Positions 17,701 to 25,429 of a stretch of DNA of 64,000 nucleotides are shown here, one piece after another (the first letter of the stretch is position 1; each line of letters begins with the position of its first letter). The position numbers and the translations under genes are program-made. The notes beneath the pieces were generated by a model. That model saw only the letters and a list, made by a program, of their open reading frames with translations, was not told where the DNA came from and did not search any database. Location: positions 1 through 64,000 of the forward strand of contig NZ_JANFQO010000026.1 of NCBI RefSeq assembly GCF_024437735.1, written 5' to 3'. The DNA comes from Tahibacter harae (GTDB lineage Bacteria; Pseudomonadota; Gammaproteobacteria; Xanthomonadales; Rhodanobacteraceae).

Positions 17701-17730
17701 GCCGCCGCACCGCGTGTGCGGCGGCTTCCT
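17701..17730 (+). terminator. Hairpin terminator after the exported-protein gene
   Basis: A perfect 10-bp stem GCCGCCGCAC / GTGCGGCGGC with loop CGCGT is followed by TTCCTGTG, 67 bases after the stop codon. Confidence 0.6.
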
Positions 17731-17781
17731 GTGAGGTGAGCGTTGCGCCGCGGCGCTGCCGCACCGCGTGCGCGGCGGCTT
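17704..17781 (+). repeat. Pair of 24-base direct repeats
   Basis: Positions 17704-17727 and 17758-17781 are identical except for one base (T/C at the 14th position). Each is a near-palindrome around CCGCG. The first overlaps the terminator stem. The rest of 17635-17981 is GC-rich DNA without a supported gene. Confidence 0.7.
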
Positions 17782-17981
17782 TCGCCTCGTTCCGCAGGGC
17801 TATTCGCAGACCTTACCGCCTCCACGACATGCGGCGCCGGCGCAACGGCCCGCTGCGGCAGACCGCGTCGCCGCGCGGGTTCCCGCGTCCCTCGCGCGCG
17901 CGCTGATCCCTGTGCCGCAGCCGCTGCGTATGTCCTGGCAAGCAGCGGCGACCGCCGCGCAACCTAGCCGAGGACACTTCG

Positions 17982-18881
17982 ATGGACCAGCACCTGCAGA
18001 ATTTCCACCACGGCCGCATCGCCGAGGGCATGACCGCGCTGATCGCCGAGATGAACCGGCGCCGCAGCGAACTGGGCCCGCAGCAATGGAAGACCTGGGT
18101 CGCCGACAACGTCTTCGCCCATCCGCTGTGCAAGCTGCTGCACCGCGACCCGTTCACGCGCCGCTCGTTCGAGAAGCCGCGCGGCTACGCCGGCGACGCA
18201 GTGATGCTGGACCTGATCTATTCCGACCGGCCGGAACTGGCCACCGACGATCCGGTCGGCCTGCAGATCCTCGAATTCGCCCGCAACCGTCCCGCGCCGC
18301 AGGCGGTCAAGGCACGCCGCGAACGCCTGGCCCGGCTCATCGACAAGACCGTGCAGCGCCGTCCACAGGCGCGCATCCTGGTGCTGGCCGCCGGCCATCT
18401 GCGCGAAGTGGAACTGGCGCGCAGCCTGGACCAAGGGTTCACCGGCGAGATCGTCGCGCTGGACCAGGATGCGGAAAGCCTGGCCGTGATCGAACGCGAC
18501 TACGCCGCCCGCGGCGTGCGCACCGTGCACGCGCCGATCCGCAAGGTCATCACCGGCCAGCTGGACCTGGGCCGCTTCGACCTGGTCTATGCCGCCGGCC
18601 TGTTCGATTATCTGGACCAGCCCGTTGCACGCGCCCTGGTCCGGCACATGTTCGCCCTGCTGCGCCCGGACGGCGAAGCCATGGTCGCGAACTTCCTCAC
18701 CGGCATCGAAGACGTCGGCTACATGGAAAGCTTCATGGACTGGCACCTGATCTACCGCAACCACGCCGAGATGCTCGACCTCGCCGCCGGCGTGGCCCAG
18801 GACGAACTGGCGCGGATAGACCTGGATTTCGATGCCGGCCGCAACATCGGCTATCTGAGCCTGCGCAAGCCGGTGCACTGA
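17982..18881 (+). CDS. Class I SAM-dependent methyltransferase
   Basis: The 299-residue cytoplasmic protein has a helical N-terminus with the segment RSFEKPRGYAGDAVMLDLIY, often seen in a family of bacterial class I methyltransferases. A Rossmann-fold domain starts near residue 120: motif I ARILVLAAGHLREVELAR, acidic loop IVALDQDAESLAVI, and FDLVYAAGLFDYLDQPVAR before the MVANFLTG strand. The usual GxGxG is reduced to AAGHLRE. The substrate is unknown. The ribosome site is GAGGAC. It converges on the GTPase/Roadblock operon with a shared terminator between. Confidence 0.87.
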   Translation: MDQHLQNFHHGRIAEGMTALIAEMNRRRSELGPQQWKTWVADNVFAHPLCKLLHRDPFTRRSFEKPRGYAGDAVMLDLIYSDRPELATDDPVGLQILEFARNRPAPQAVKARRERLARLIDKTVQRRPQARILVLAAGHLREVELARSLDQGFTGEIVALDQDAESLAVIERDYAARGVRTVHAPIRKVITGQLDLGRFDLVYAAGLFDYLDQPVARALVRHMFALLRPDGEAMVANFLTGIEDVGYMESFMDWHLIYRNHAEMLDLAAGVAQDELARIDLDFDAGRNIGYLSLRKPVH

Positions 18882-18885
18882 TGCC

Positions 18886-18920
18886 GCGCCGCCGCACGCC
18901 GAGCCGGCGTGCGGCGGCGC
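18886..18920. terminator. Bidirectional terminator between convergent genes
   Basis: A perfect 16-bp stem (18886-18901 with 18905-18920, left arm GCGCCGCCGCACGCCG) and a 3-base loop AGC fill the 43-base gap between the methyltransferase stop and the Roadblock stop. CGTTTC follows on the plus strand. Confidence 0.75.
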
Positions 18921-18924
18921 CGTT

Positions 18925-19284
18925 TCACATCGTCAGTGCCTGCTCCACATCCTGGCAGTTGCGCCGCGCCAGGGCGAGATTGGACTTGCCCTTGTCCAGC
19001 ACCAGGTAGAAGAACAGGCCGGGCTTGGACGCCACCGGACGGATGATGTGGTATTGCTTGCCCAGCGTGATCAGGATGTCCTCGATCGCGTCGCTCAGGC
19101 CCAGGCTCTTCATGGTCTTCATCTTGGCGCGCACGACTTCGGTGTTGCCGGCAGCGGCCAGATCCAGGTCAAGGCCGCTGCCGATCTTTCCCAGCGACAT
19201 GCCGCTGTTCGCGTCGACCAGGGCGGCGCACATCGCGCCATCGGATTGCAGCAGTGTCGCGAGACTATCGTTGATATTCGCCAC
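18925..19284 (-). CDS. Roadblock/LC7-like protein
   Basis: The 119-residue protein follows the Roadblock fold: an opening helix (MANINDSLATLLQSDGAMCA), paired strands AALVDANSGMSLGKIG, a central helix, ILITLGKQYHIIRPVASKP and FFYLVLDKGKSNLALARR, ending in a helix. Roadblock proteins dimerise and act as GTPase partners (for example MglB with MglA). It is the last gene of the GTPase operon, 78 bases after the second Roadblock gene. Its sequence is clearly different from that neighbour, so the two may form a heterodimer or act at different steps. Confidence 0.82.
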   Translation of the reverse strand: MANINDSLATLLQSDGAMCAALVDANSGMSLGKIGSGLDLDLAAAGNTEVVRAKMKTMKSLGLSDAIEDILITLGKQYHIIRPVASKPGLFFYLVLDKGKSNLALARRNCQDVEQALTM

Positions 19285-19362
19285 AGCACTCTCCTCCTTT
19301 CTGACGAGGCACCGGGTTGGACGACAGGACGGAACCGGCCCCGGTGCCCGGGCCGCCGCCGA

Positions 19363-19767
19363 TCACTCGCGAAAGGCCCGCGCGATGGCGGCGCAGCAGG
19401 TCTTCGCCGACCACAGCAGCTGACCCAGCATGGAGTTGTCGTTGGCAATCACCGCCAGCGACATGGGCGGCCGCGACTCGGGCACGTTCATGATCACCAC
19501 GGTGCCGCTGTCGGACTCGATCACCATGCGGTTGCATTCGACGATGCCGGCCTCCTTGGCGATGGCCGAGCCTATGGCCGAGAGCGAGCTGCCCATCGCG
19601 GCCAGGCGTGCAGCGCCACCCTTGCCGACCTGCAGCGATACGATCTCGAAGCCGTCTGCGCTCATCAGCACCGCGGAGACCACGCCGGGCGTAGTCTGGG
19701 CGAAGGTATCCAGGTGCTTCTGCGCCATGCCGGTGGCGACGCGGCCGAAACGCGGTCCGGCACTCAT
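19363..19767 (-). CDS. Roadblock/LC7 domain protein
   Basis: The 134-residue protein has the fold order expected of Roadblock proteins: helix, TTPGVVSAVLMSADGFEIVS, helix ARLAAMGSSLSAIGSAIAKE, strands around MVIESDSGTVVIMNV and MSLAVIANDNSMLGQLLWS, and a final helix. The ATG overlaps the stop of the GTPase gene by four bases, indicating translational coupling. By analogy with MglB it could be a GTPase-activating or effector partner. Confidence 0.87.
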   Translation of the reverse strand: MSAGPRFGRVATGMAQKHLDTFAQTTPGVVSAVLMSADGFEIVSLQVGKGGAARLAAMGSSLSAIGSAIAKEAGIVECNRMVIESDSGTVVIMNVPESRPPMSLAVIANDNSMLGQLLWSAKTCCAAIARAFRE

Positions 19768-20312
19768 GCGTGCAACCTCGCCGGGTCGCTGACTTCAAGC
19801 AGGCAAAGCAAGGTATCGACCAGCAGCAGCACGTCCTCGCGCCGGCGCACGTCGACGCCGAACAGCGGCAGGTTGAGGCCGTGGTTTTCCAGGCGCTGGG
19901 CGAAGGCGTCCAGCGCCAGTGCGCCGGGCTCGGCGCAGCGGCCCACGCCGATCACCAGCGGTGCGCGCTTGCCGGCGCCGAAGGCTTCGACAAAGGCATC
20001 GAGCTGGACCAGGGCATCGGCCTGGCTGGCGTCGAGCAGGATCACCACGCCCGCGGCGTTGTGGCCGAGGATGTCCCACATGAAGCGGAAGCGCAGCTGG
20101 CCCGGCGTGCCGTACAGGCGCACGCTGGTCTCCGCATCGATCTCGATGCGGCCGTAGTCCAGACCGGCGGTGGTCAGTTCCTTGTCGAAGGCGGCGCGGT
20201 CGGTGTTGACCACATCGGTGGACACCGGCGCTTCATCGCTGATCGCGGCGATGGCGGTGGTCTTGCCGGCGCCCATCGGGCCGCTGAAGATGATCTTGAA
20301 TTCTTCGCTCAT
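19764..20312 (-). CDS. Small Ras-like (MglA/COG2229-type) GTPase
   Basis: The 182-residue protein has a clean P-loop in IIFSGPMGAGKTTAIAAI (residues about 10-18). A conserved Thr region (APVSTDVVNTDRAAFDK) may act as switch I, and YGTPGQLRFRFMWDIL replaces the DTAGQ switch II. The G4 motif NKxD is not present; the equivalent strand reads LVIGVGRCAEPG, so guanine specificity is uncertain. This matches the short GTPases encoded with Roadblock proteins in many bacteria. It is the second gene in its operon, three bases after the upstream gene. Likely a polarity, motility or signalling switch, by analogy only. Confidence 0.88.
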   Translation of the reverse strand: MSEEFKIIFSGPMGAGKTTAIAAISDEAPVSTDVVNTDRAAFDKELTTAGLDYGRIEIDAETSVRLYGTPGQLRFRFMWDILGHNAAGVVILLDASQADALVQLDAFVEAFGAGKRAPLVIGVGRCAEPGALALDAFAQRLENHGLNLPLFGVDVRRREDVLLLVDTLLCLLEVSDPARLHA

Positions 20313-20315
20313 GCT

Positions 20316-21260
20316 TCAACCGGCCAGTCCGAGGCGGTTGCGCAGGCCGCGGATCAGTCCGCCCAGGCGCGCCGCGGAAGAGGCGATGAACGTCGAGGCC
20401 TCGGCCGCCGGCGTGTTTTCGCTGGTGCCGACCAGCACGCCGGCCATGGCGCAGGCGTTCAGGAAACGATCGACCGCATCGGCAGATTGCTGCGACAGCT
20501 GCACCAGGCGTGTGCGCGTATGCGCCGCGTGGGTGAGCAGCGCGGCCAGGGCGAGCTGGGCGCGGGTTGCGCGCACCATGCCGAAATCCGGCCAGCGGCG
20601 CAGGCGGTAGGCCGCGTGGGCATCCAGCCAGGGCGCCAGCGTAGCCGGCCCGTGCAGGCCGGCGAACCAGGCCAGCTCGAACGCGGGGCGGGTTTCAAAC
20701 GCGGCCGGCGGCTGTTCGGCCGTCAGCCGCAGCGCCGGCAGCAGCGGCGCGTGGCTGCGCAGGCGGCTGCACATCTCGCGGCTGGCGTAGTAGACGGAAA
20801 TGTCGTCGCGCACATAGATGCGCGCGGGGCCGCTGCCGGCCGCATGCAGTTCGCCGCGGGCGGTGCAGCGCGACAGCAGGCGCAGGGATTCGGCGAAGCT
20901 CCAGTCCGGATCGACCGCCGCGCCGCGCGCGGCCTCGGCCGGCCCCTTCGCCAGCACCAGCTCGATCTCGTCGAGCACGGCCAGCAGCTGCATGACGCGG
21001 AAGGGATGGTGCAGGGTGTAAGGCGTCAGCGGGCGTAAGGCCGAGCCTTCGTACACGGCGATCAGCGGCTTCTCGGTGCGCGCCCAGCGCTGGGCCTCGC
21101 TGTCGCCGCCGTGCGGGCCGGCCATCAGCACATCAGCCTCTTCCGGCGCGGACACTGTCCAGTTCGCGCTGGCATGGCCGTTCAGGACTTTCAGCATCGA
21201 GCTGAAAGCGTGGCCGGCGTCGTCCGCAAGTCCGACGGCGGCGATTTTGCGCGTCCTCAT
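20316..21260 (-). CDS. First gene of the GTPase/Roadblock operon, unknown function
   Basis: The 314-residue protein starts at ATG 21260. Residues 1-115 resemble a receiver-like or Rossmann half (MRTRKIAAVGLADDAGHAF, then VLMAGPHGG and PLIAVYEGSALRPL) but lack a clear phospho-acceptor Asp. The C-terminal 120 residues are helical, with TRAQLALAALLTHAAHTRTR and QQSADAVDRFLNACAMAGVL, which looks like a winged-helix or helical adaptor domain. I do not recognise a named family. Tight linkage (three bases) to the GTPase gene makes it a probable regulator, adaptor or effector of that switch. Confidence 0.78.
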   Translation of the reverse strand: MRTRKIAAVGLADDAGHAFSSMLKVLNGHASANWTVSAPEEADVLMAGPHGGDSEAQRWARTEKPLIAVYEGSALRPLTPYTLHHPFRVMQLLAVLDEIELVLAKGPAEAARGAAVDPDWSFAESLRLLSRCTARGELHAAGSGPARIYVRDDISVYYASREMCSRLRSHAPLLPALRLTAEQPPAAFETRPAFELAWFAGLHGPATLAPWLDAHAAYRLRRWPDFGMVRATRAQLALAALLTHAAHTRTRLVQLSQQSADAVDRFLNACAMAGVLVGTSENTPAAEASTFIASSAARLGGLIRGLRNRLGLAG

Positions 21261-21399
21261 TTGAATCCCCTGAATCTCTTGCCTGAGGCCGGAACTCGCA
21301 AGCCCACGGGACGAGCACCGAAACCAGTCTCTGCACCGCCTTCCGTTCGCGGCGCAGCACGGTTTTTTCCGGTTTTTTCTTCCCGCGTGGAGCGCAGCC

Positions 21400-21428
21400 A
21401 GTCTAGACCGCAAAAAATACTTTGTACA
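21400..21428 (-). promoter_or_regulatory. Candidate promoter of the GTPase/Roadblock operon
   Basis: On the minus strand TGTACA (21428-21423) and TAGACT (21405-21400) are separated by 17 bases, each matching four of six consensus positions. This predicts a leader of about 135 bases before ATG 21260. The surrounding DNA is visibly richer in A and T than the rest of the window. Confidence 0.5.
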
Positions 21429-21936
21429 GGTTTGCGGAATGCGGCATCAAAACAACAGCCCCGGCCCCAAGCATCAGGCGTGCCAGGAATGTGGCGTTTC
21501 TGTCGCATTCGACGAACGGCGGGAACCGCATTCGTTGCCTGCATCATAGCTCTTGTAGCGGCGGACGCCAGAGCGGACGTGTTGAAAAAACGCGGCCAAA
21601 TGCGATCCAGTCGCAGCTCGCCTGCACGCCTTTGCGCAAGCGGTTGATTCACTGAGGCACAGCGCAGGCGAAGCACGCGCGACGCGATCGGCAAGATAGA
21701 CCATTGGGTGCGCCGGGCCGGCTGCAACACGCGCAATGCAGTTCCCGCGGCCGCGATGCTTTTGACAGACAAATACATCCAGCGGCCGGCGCGCTGCCGG
21801 CAGTCGCCGAATCGCGCGGCTGGGTGGCGGTGCCGCAGCTGACACTATCTTCGAATTTTTCTCCGGCGTCAGCCACTCGAACACAGGGGGCAGGAATGCC
21901 CTCTGCCGCAAACGCAGGTCCGATTGCGCCGGCGCG
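21429..21936. other. Low-GC gene-free stretch
   Basis: No supported gene. Base composition is lower in GC than its surroundings and contains several A/T runs. A perfect TTGACA occurs at 21762-21767 but has no -10 partner at 16-18 bases. Together with the pseudogene after it, this looks like decaying or acquired DNA. Confidence 0.5.
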
Positions 21937-22385
21937 CAGCGGCAGGATGTGCTGGATGCGCTGCGCGGTATCGCGCTGTTCGGCGTATTAGCTGGTGAAC
22001 TTGCGCGACTTTCCGCTTTGCCGCCGGTTGCCGGCGGATGCAGCCGCGCCGTGGCCTGTCCGGCGAAAGCGTGCTCGAAGTCACATTTTCACGGCAACGT
22101 GAAGGCGGCCCGCCTGTTCCCGCTGCTGTCCGGCGCCGGCTTTGCCCTGCGGATGCCGCACGCCGGTGCCGATCCGGCCGCGGCCGGCGCGATGTGCGGC
22201 GCCCGTTGCTGCTACCGATCACTGGTCTGGCCCGCGTCCGCCGTGGCGGAGCGACCTACTGCGTTATTACGCTGTGCCGGGATTGCTGCGGGTAGCGCCG
22301 GGAATTGTGAAGCCGCGCACACTCGCCGCGGCCGGTGTACTGGTCGCCTGTGTACGCATCCGCAGTGGCGCGCGGCGCCGGCCGG
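21937..22385 (+). pseudogene. Frameshifted remnant of a DUF418 (YeiB-like) membrane protein
   Basis: Pieces of one DUF418 protein occur in order but in three reading frames. Frame 1 (from about 21937) reads RQDVLDALRGIALFGVLAGE, the hallmark opening of the family, then FPLLSGAGFALRMPHAGAD (22117-22173). Frame 2 (about 22195-22240) reads RRPLLLPITGLARV. Frame 3 (about 22250-22365) reads RSDLLRYYAVPGLLRV and KPRTLAAAGVLVACV. The segments are shorter than in intact members and the C-terminal domain is missing, so the gene is dead. Family recognition is from memory of the conserved opening and the LFGAGF motif. Confidence 0.65.
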
Positions 22386-22416
22386 CTGATGCGTCGCGCC
22401 GGCCCGGCATCGCGGT

Positions 22417-23043
22417 TCATTCCAGGACCAGGCTGGCCCAGAAGCGCTGCAGCATGGCGACATCGGCCGGCTCGCGGTCGCGCTCCATCATGGTCACCAC
22501 GAGGAAGCCGCCGCGCTCGTCGCCGATGGCGAGGATGTGCCGGTCCCACGCCTCGTCGGCCGACTCGGTGCGGGCCAGCTTGCCGCGCAGCTGGCGGCCG
22601 TCGGCCAGCTTCTGGGTATCCGGGGTGATTTTGCGTTCATAGCCGGCGGCGACTTCCTCATCGGTCATTTCCTTGACCATGAGGTCGATCAGCGCGGTCG
22701 GATCCAGTCCGCTGTAGCGCTGCAGGATCACGCCGTTGCCGTTGGCCGAGACCAGCATGAGCTGGCGCACCTGCGCATTGATGTCGGTGGCCGAGGGCTG
22801 GATGGTAGCGGGATGGGCGAAGCTCAGGCCTTTTTCGCGGTAGACCTGCTCGGCCTTGCGCTCCAGCCGCACGGTGACGCGCTTGCCGTCGGCGAGCACG
22901 GCCTCGGCCGGCTGGTCCAGGTCCAGCTCCACGCGGCGCCCGTCCAGCTCCAGCACGTAGCCGCCGGCCAGGGCGGAGCCGCCGAAGAGAAGAACAGCCG
23001 CTGCTGCGGCGGCGCGGATCCGGTGCGGGAATGAAGGATGCAT
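22417..23043 (-). CDS. Exported protein of unknown function
   Basis: The 208-residue protein has a signal peptide (RIRAAAAAAVLLFGGSALA, cut near residue 27). The mature domain has an early strand pattern YVLELDGRRVELDLDQPAEA and a later segment HILAIGDERGGFLVVTMMER typical of a compact alpha/beta fold. No cysteines or catalytic motif stand out. It is single, leftward, with no operon partner. I do not recognise the family. Confidence 0.75.
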   Translation of the reverse strand: MHPSFPHRIRAAAAAAVLLFGGSALAGGYVLELDGRRVELDLDQPAEAVLADGKRVTVRLERKAEQVYREKGLSFAHPATIQPSATDINAQVRQLMLVSANGNGVILQRYSGLDPTALIDLMVKEMTDEEVAAGYERKITPDTQKLADGRQLRGKLARTESADEAWDRHILAIGDERGGFLVVTMMERDREPADVAMLQRFWASLVLE

Positions 23044-23183
23044 GGGCGTGCCTGCGCTGGGAGGTGGCTGCCGATTGTAGGCGCTCGGCTTGCCAATCGC
23101 GTGGCGGGCTTCTATCGTCGAAACAGCCCGTGACCGTCGCGCCGCCGCTGCAGGTCCCCTGAAACTACGGCCAAGGAGGCTGC

Positions 23184-23504
23184 ATGAGCTACGCCGAGAA
23201 ACGTCGCCACCCGCGTCTGTCGGTATTTTCCGCCGCGATGCTGGTGCTGGACGACCAGGGCTATCTCAGCGAAGTGAAAGATCTCTCCCAGGGCGGCGCC
23301 CGCGTGGCGCTGCCGCGCAACTGGAACCTGCCGGTCGCCACGGAATGCTTGCTGCTGCTGATCTTCGACCAGGAAACCGTGCTCGGCATCCGCGTGCGCG
23401 TAGTGCGCGTGGGCGTGGACGACCTGGGACTGGAGTTCAGCCCCGGCCAGGACGAACGCATCGCAGCGGTGCTGTACGAATCGCGTTTCATCGAGCACGA
23501 ATAG
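23184..23504 (+). CDS. PilZ domain protein
   Basis: The 106-residue protein is a single PilZ domain, which binds cyclic di-GMP. The RxxxR motif lies in EKRRHPRLSV near residues 7-11 and the DxSxxG motif is DLSQGGARV near residue 33. Strands continue through LLLLIFDQETVLGIRVRVV and the end LGLEFSPGQDERIAAVLYES is typical. Start ATG 23184 has a perfect GGAGG (AAGGAGGCTGC). It is a stand-alone effector with no diguanylate cyclase nearby. Confidence 0.92.
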   Translation: MSYAEKRRHPRLSVFSAAMLVLDDQGYLSEVKDLSQGGARVALPRNWNLPVATECLLLLIFDQETVLGIRVRVVRVGVDDLGLEFSPGQDERIAAVLYESRFIEHE

Positions 23505-23637
23505 CGCGGAGCGCGCCGAAGCGTGAGCTGCGTCACATTTTGCAGCACATGGATCTTGAAATCAGGCCGCCGGCTTCAACGCCGCTCGGCGCGGCGTCCG
23601 CCATGCCGCGGGGCAACCGCGCGGAACCTCGTCCGCG

Positions 23638-23985
23638 CTAGAGCTTGTCGCGGAACATGAAATACGCCGCGCCCAGCATGCACAGGCCGGCCCAGACGTA
23701 GTCGGTCTTCAGCGGTTCCTTCAAATAGAAGATCGCGAAGGGCACGAACACCGCCAGGGTGATGATCTCCTGCATGATCTTGAGCTGGCCCACGCTGAGC
23801 GCGGTATAGCCGATGCGGTTGGCCGGCACCTGCAGCAGGTATTCGAACAGGGCGATGCCCCAGCTCGCCAGCGCGGCGACGATCCAGGGCTTGCTGTTGA
23901 GTTCCTTGAGGTGGGCGTACCAGGCGAAGGTCATGAACACATTGCTCAGGACCAGCAGGGCGACACTGCTCAGTATGGGATGCAT
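23638..23985 (-). CDS. DUF486/DMT-family small membrane protein
   Basis: The 115-residue protein has four membrane helices: residues 5-24 (LSSVALLVLSNVFMTFAWYA), 33-52, 66-86 and 95-110. The LKELNSKPW loop and QEIITLAVFVPFAIFYLKEP match the DUF486 family, which belongs to the drug/metabolite transporter clan. It probably works as a homo-oligomer; substrate unknown. It lies 47 bases after the DUF962 gene on the same strand, so the two may be co-transcribed. Confidence 0.9.
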   Translation of the reverse strand: MHPILSSVALLVLSNVFMTFAWYAHLKELNSKPWIVAALASWGIALFEYLLQVPANRIGYTALSVGQLKIMQEIITLAVFVPFAIFYLKEPLKTDYVWAGLCMLGAAYFMFRDKL

Positions 23986-24032
23986 GGCGGTAGGGCCGGA
24001 AAAGGTCGGGCCCGATTATGCCGCCGGCCGGT

Positions 24033-24338
24033 TCAGAAACGGATGCGGCCGGTGAGCATGTCGCGGAACATCACCCAGTCGCCGGCGAAACTGTAGAACG
24101 GATGGCGGAAGGTGGCCGGGCGGTTCTTCTCGAAGAAGAAATGCCCGATCCAGGCGCAGGCGTAGCCGCTCAGCAGCGCGCCCAGCAGCCACCAGGCATT
24201 GGTCTGCACCACGGCCAGCGCCAGGCAGGCCAGGGCCAGCGTGCTGCCCAGATAGTGCAGGCGCCGGCACACCACATTGCTGTGCTCGCCGAGGTAATAC
24301 GGGTAGAACTCGCGGAAGCTGGTGAAAGGCTGGGACAT
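24033..24338 (-). CDS. DUF962 / Mpo1-like membrane protein
   Basis: The 101-residue protein begins MSQPFTSFREFYPYYLGEHS, a family hallmark with a conserved His, followed by CRRLHYLGS, two membrane helices (LALACLALAVVQTNAWWLLG and LLSGYACAWIGHFFFEKN) and HPFYSFAGDWVMFRDMLTG. The yeast relative Mpo1 is an iron-dependent dioxygenase acting on 2-hydroxy fatty acids, and the His residues here fit a di-iron site. I chose ATG 24338 because homology begins there; the frame runs further upstream. Confidence 0.9.
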   Translation of the reverse strand: MSQPFTSFREFYPYYLGEHSNVVCRRLHYLGSTLALACLALAVVQTNAWWLLGALLSGYACAWIGHFFFEKNRPATFRHPFYSFAGDWVMFRDMLTGRIRF

Positions 24339-24487
24339 GCGGCGGCGCTCCAGTAGAGCCGGCGGCGGCGGAGACGGCTGAACGCCGCGGCAACGGAACG
24401 ATAGCGCCAACGCCGCGCCGTCGCCAGACGTCAACGCCCGGCCGCCGCGGCCGTTGTGACAGGGGCAACCCCAGCCCGGAGCCTTCC

Positions 24488-24931
24488 ATGTCACGCCTGA
24501 TCCTCGCCACCGCCGCCACTGCCCTGCTCACCCTCGCCGGCGCCGCCTTCGTCGCCGTTCCCGCCGCCCGGGCGGCCGCGCCGAACAGCGCCGCACCCGC
24601 GGCAATCCAGACAAATACCGGCACCGACGACACGCCGGCCCGGCCGCACCGCGGTCCGCGCGGCCAGCGCGGCGCCTGGATGAACACGCCGGTGGGCGCG
24701 ACCCTGCGCAATCTGCGCGAACTGGAACGTCTCTACCTGCTCGACGGCCGCGCCCAGGAAATCCCCGCGCTGTACCGCGACGTGCTCGCACGCACGCAGA
24801 ATCCGGCGGTGCGCGAATTCGCCTTCCGCCGCATCGCGCGCAACGAACTCAAGCCGGGCGACGCGGACAAGGCCATCGCCACGCTGCGGCAAAGCCTGGA
24901 GGAGAACCTGCAGCGTCTGCCGCAGCAGTAA
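24488..24931 (+). CDS. Small exported protein of unknown function
   Basis: The 147-residue protein has a signal peptide (MSRLILATAATALLTLAGAA, cut near residue 29 after ARA) and an Ala/Pro/Arg-rich linker. A helical repeat-like C-terminal domain of about 75 residues follows, with TPVGATLRNLRELERLYLL and GDADKAIATLRQSLEENLQR. The pattern suggests two or three TPR-like helices. Start ATG 24488 follows GGAGCC. No family recognised. Confidence 0.72.
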   Translation: MSRLILATAATALLTLAGAAFVAVPAARAAAPNSAAPAAIQTNTGTDDTPARPHRGPRGQRGAWMNTPVGATLRNLRELERLYLLDGRAQEIPALYRDVLARTQNPAVREFAFRRIARNELKPGDADKAIATLRQSLEENLQRLPQQ

Positions 24932-25104
24932 GCGCACGCGACTGCGCAGCCGCAGGCACGCCGGCGCGGCGGCAACAGCTGCAACAGCGCCGGCGCAGCG
25001 CGCCGCCGAATTGCGCGCCCTTGCATAGTCCGGCACTGCAACCCCGGCGGCGCCTGCCGCATCTTAGTAACCGGAAGGCGCGTCTCCTCATACCTTCCAC
25101 CCCC

Positions 25105-25170
25105 GCGCCACGCCGCCCCCATCGGCGTGGCGCAGCCAGGGCGGGCGCTGCGGCGCCCGCTCTTTTTTCT
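25105..25170 (+). terminator. Tandem hairpins ending in a T-tract
   Basis: An 11-bp perfect stem (25105-25115 with 25123-25133, GCGCCACGCCG) is followed by a second 8-bp perfect stem GCGGGCGC / GCGCCCGC (25141-25160) and TCTTTTTTCT. This is a strong intrinsic terminator, 173 bases after the nearest upstream plus-strand gene. It could instead be the 3' end of a structured small RNA. The remainder of 24932-25429 holds no supported gene. Confidence 0.75.
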
Positions 25171-25429
25171 TGTGGATTGATCCACTTTGATACCGCCAGC
25201 GCGGCGCGTTGCGGCGAGCGATCCGCTGTGCCGTCGCAGTCGCGCTTTTCCCGGCCGCAAACCGCATCCTGTCCTGCGCGGAATACGGCGCGGCAGCAGG
25301 GCGAATCCAGCCACTACGTTCGCGCTGTCGCAAATTGCCGGTGCCGATGAGGCCGTGGCACAGCGCCGCGTCCGGCGGCTGTGAATGGCACCAGGCGTAG
25401 CGCGCTTGCAGAGCGCGCTGCGGAAGATC

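Noticed and set aside
17761-17981. Short Arg-rich reading frame before the methyltransferase
   Set aside because: No ribosome site or domain, and composition explained by GC-rich repeats.
21430-21936. Possible small genes in the low-GC stretch (for example 21422-21655 and 21449-21647)
   Set aside because: Frames lack ribosome sites and recognisable motifs, and overlap each other on both strands.
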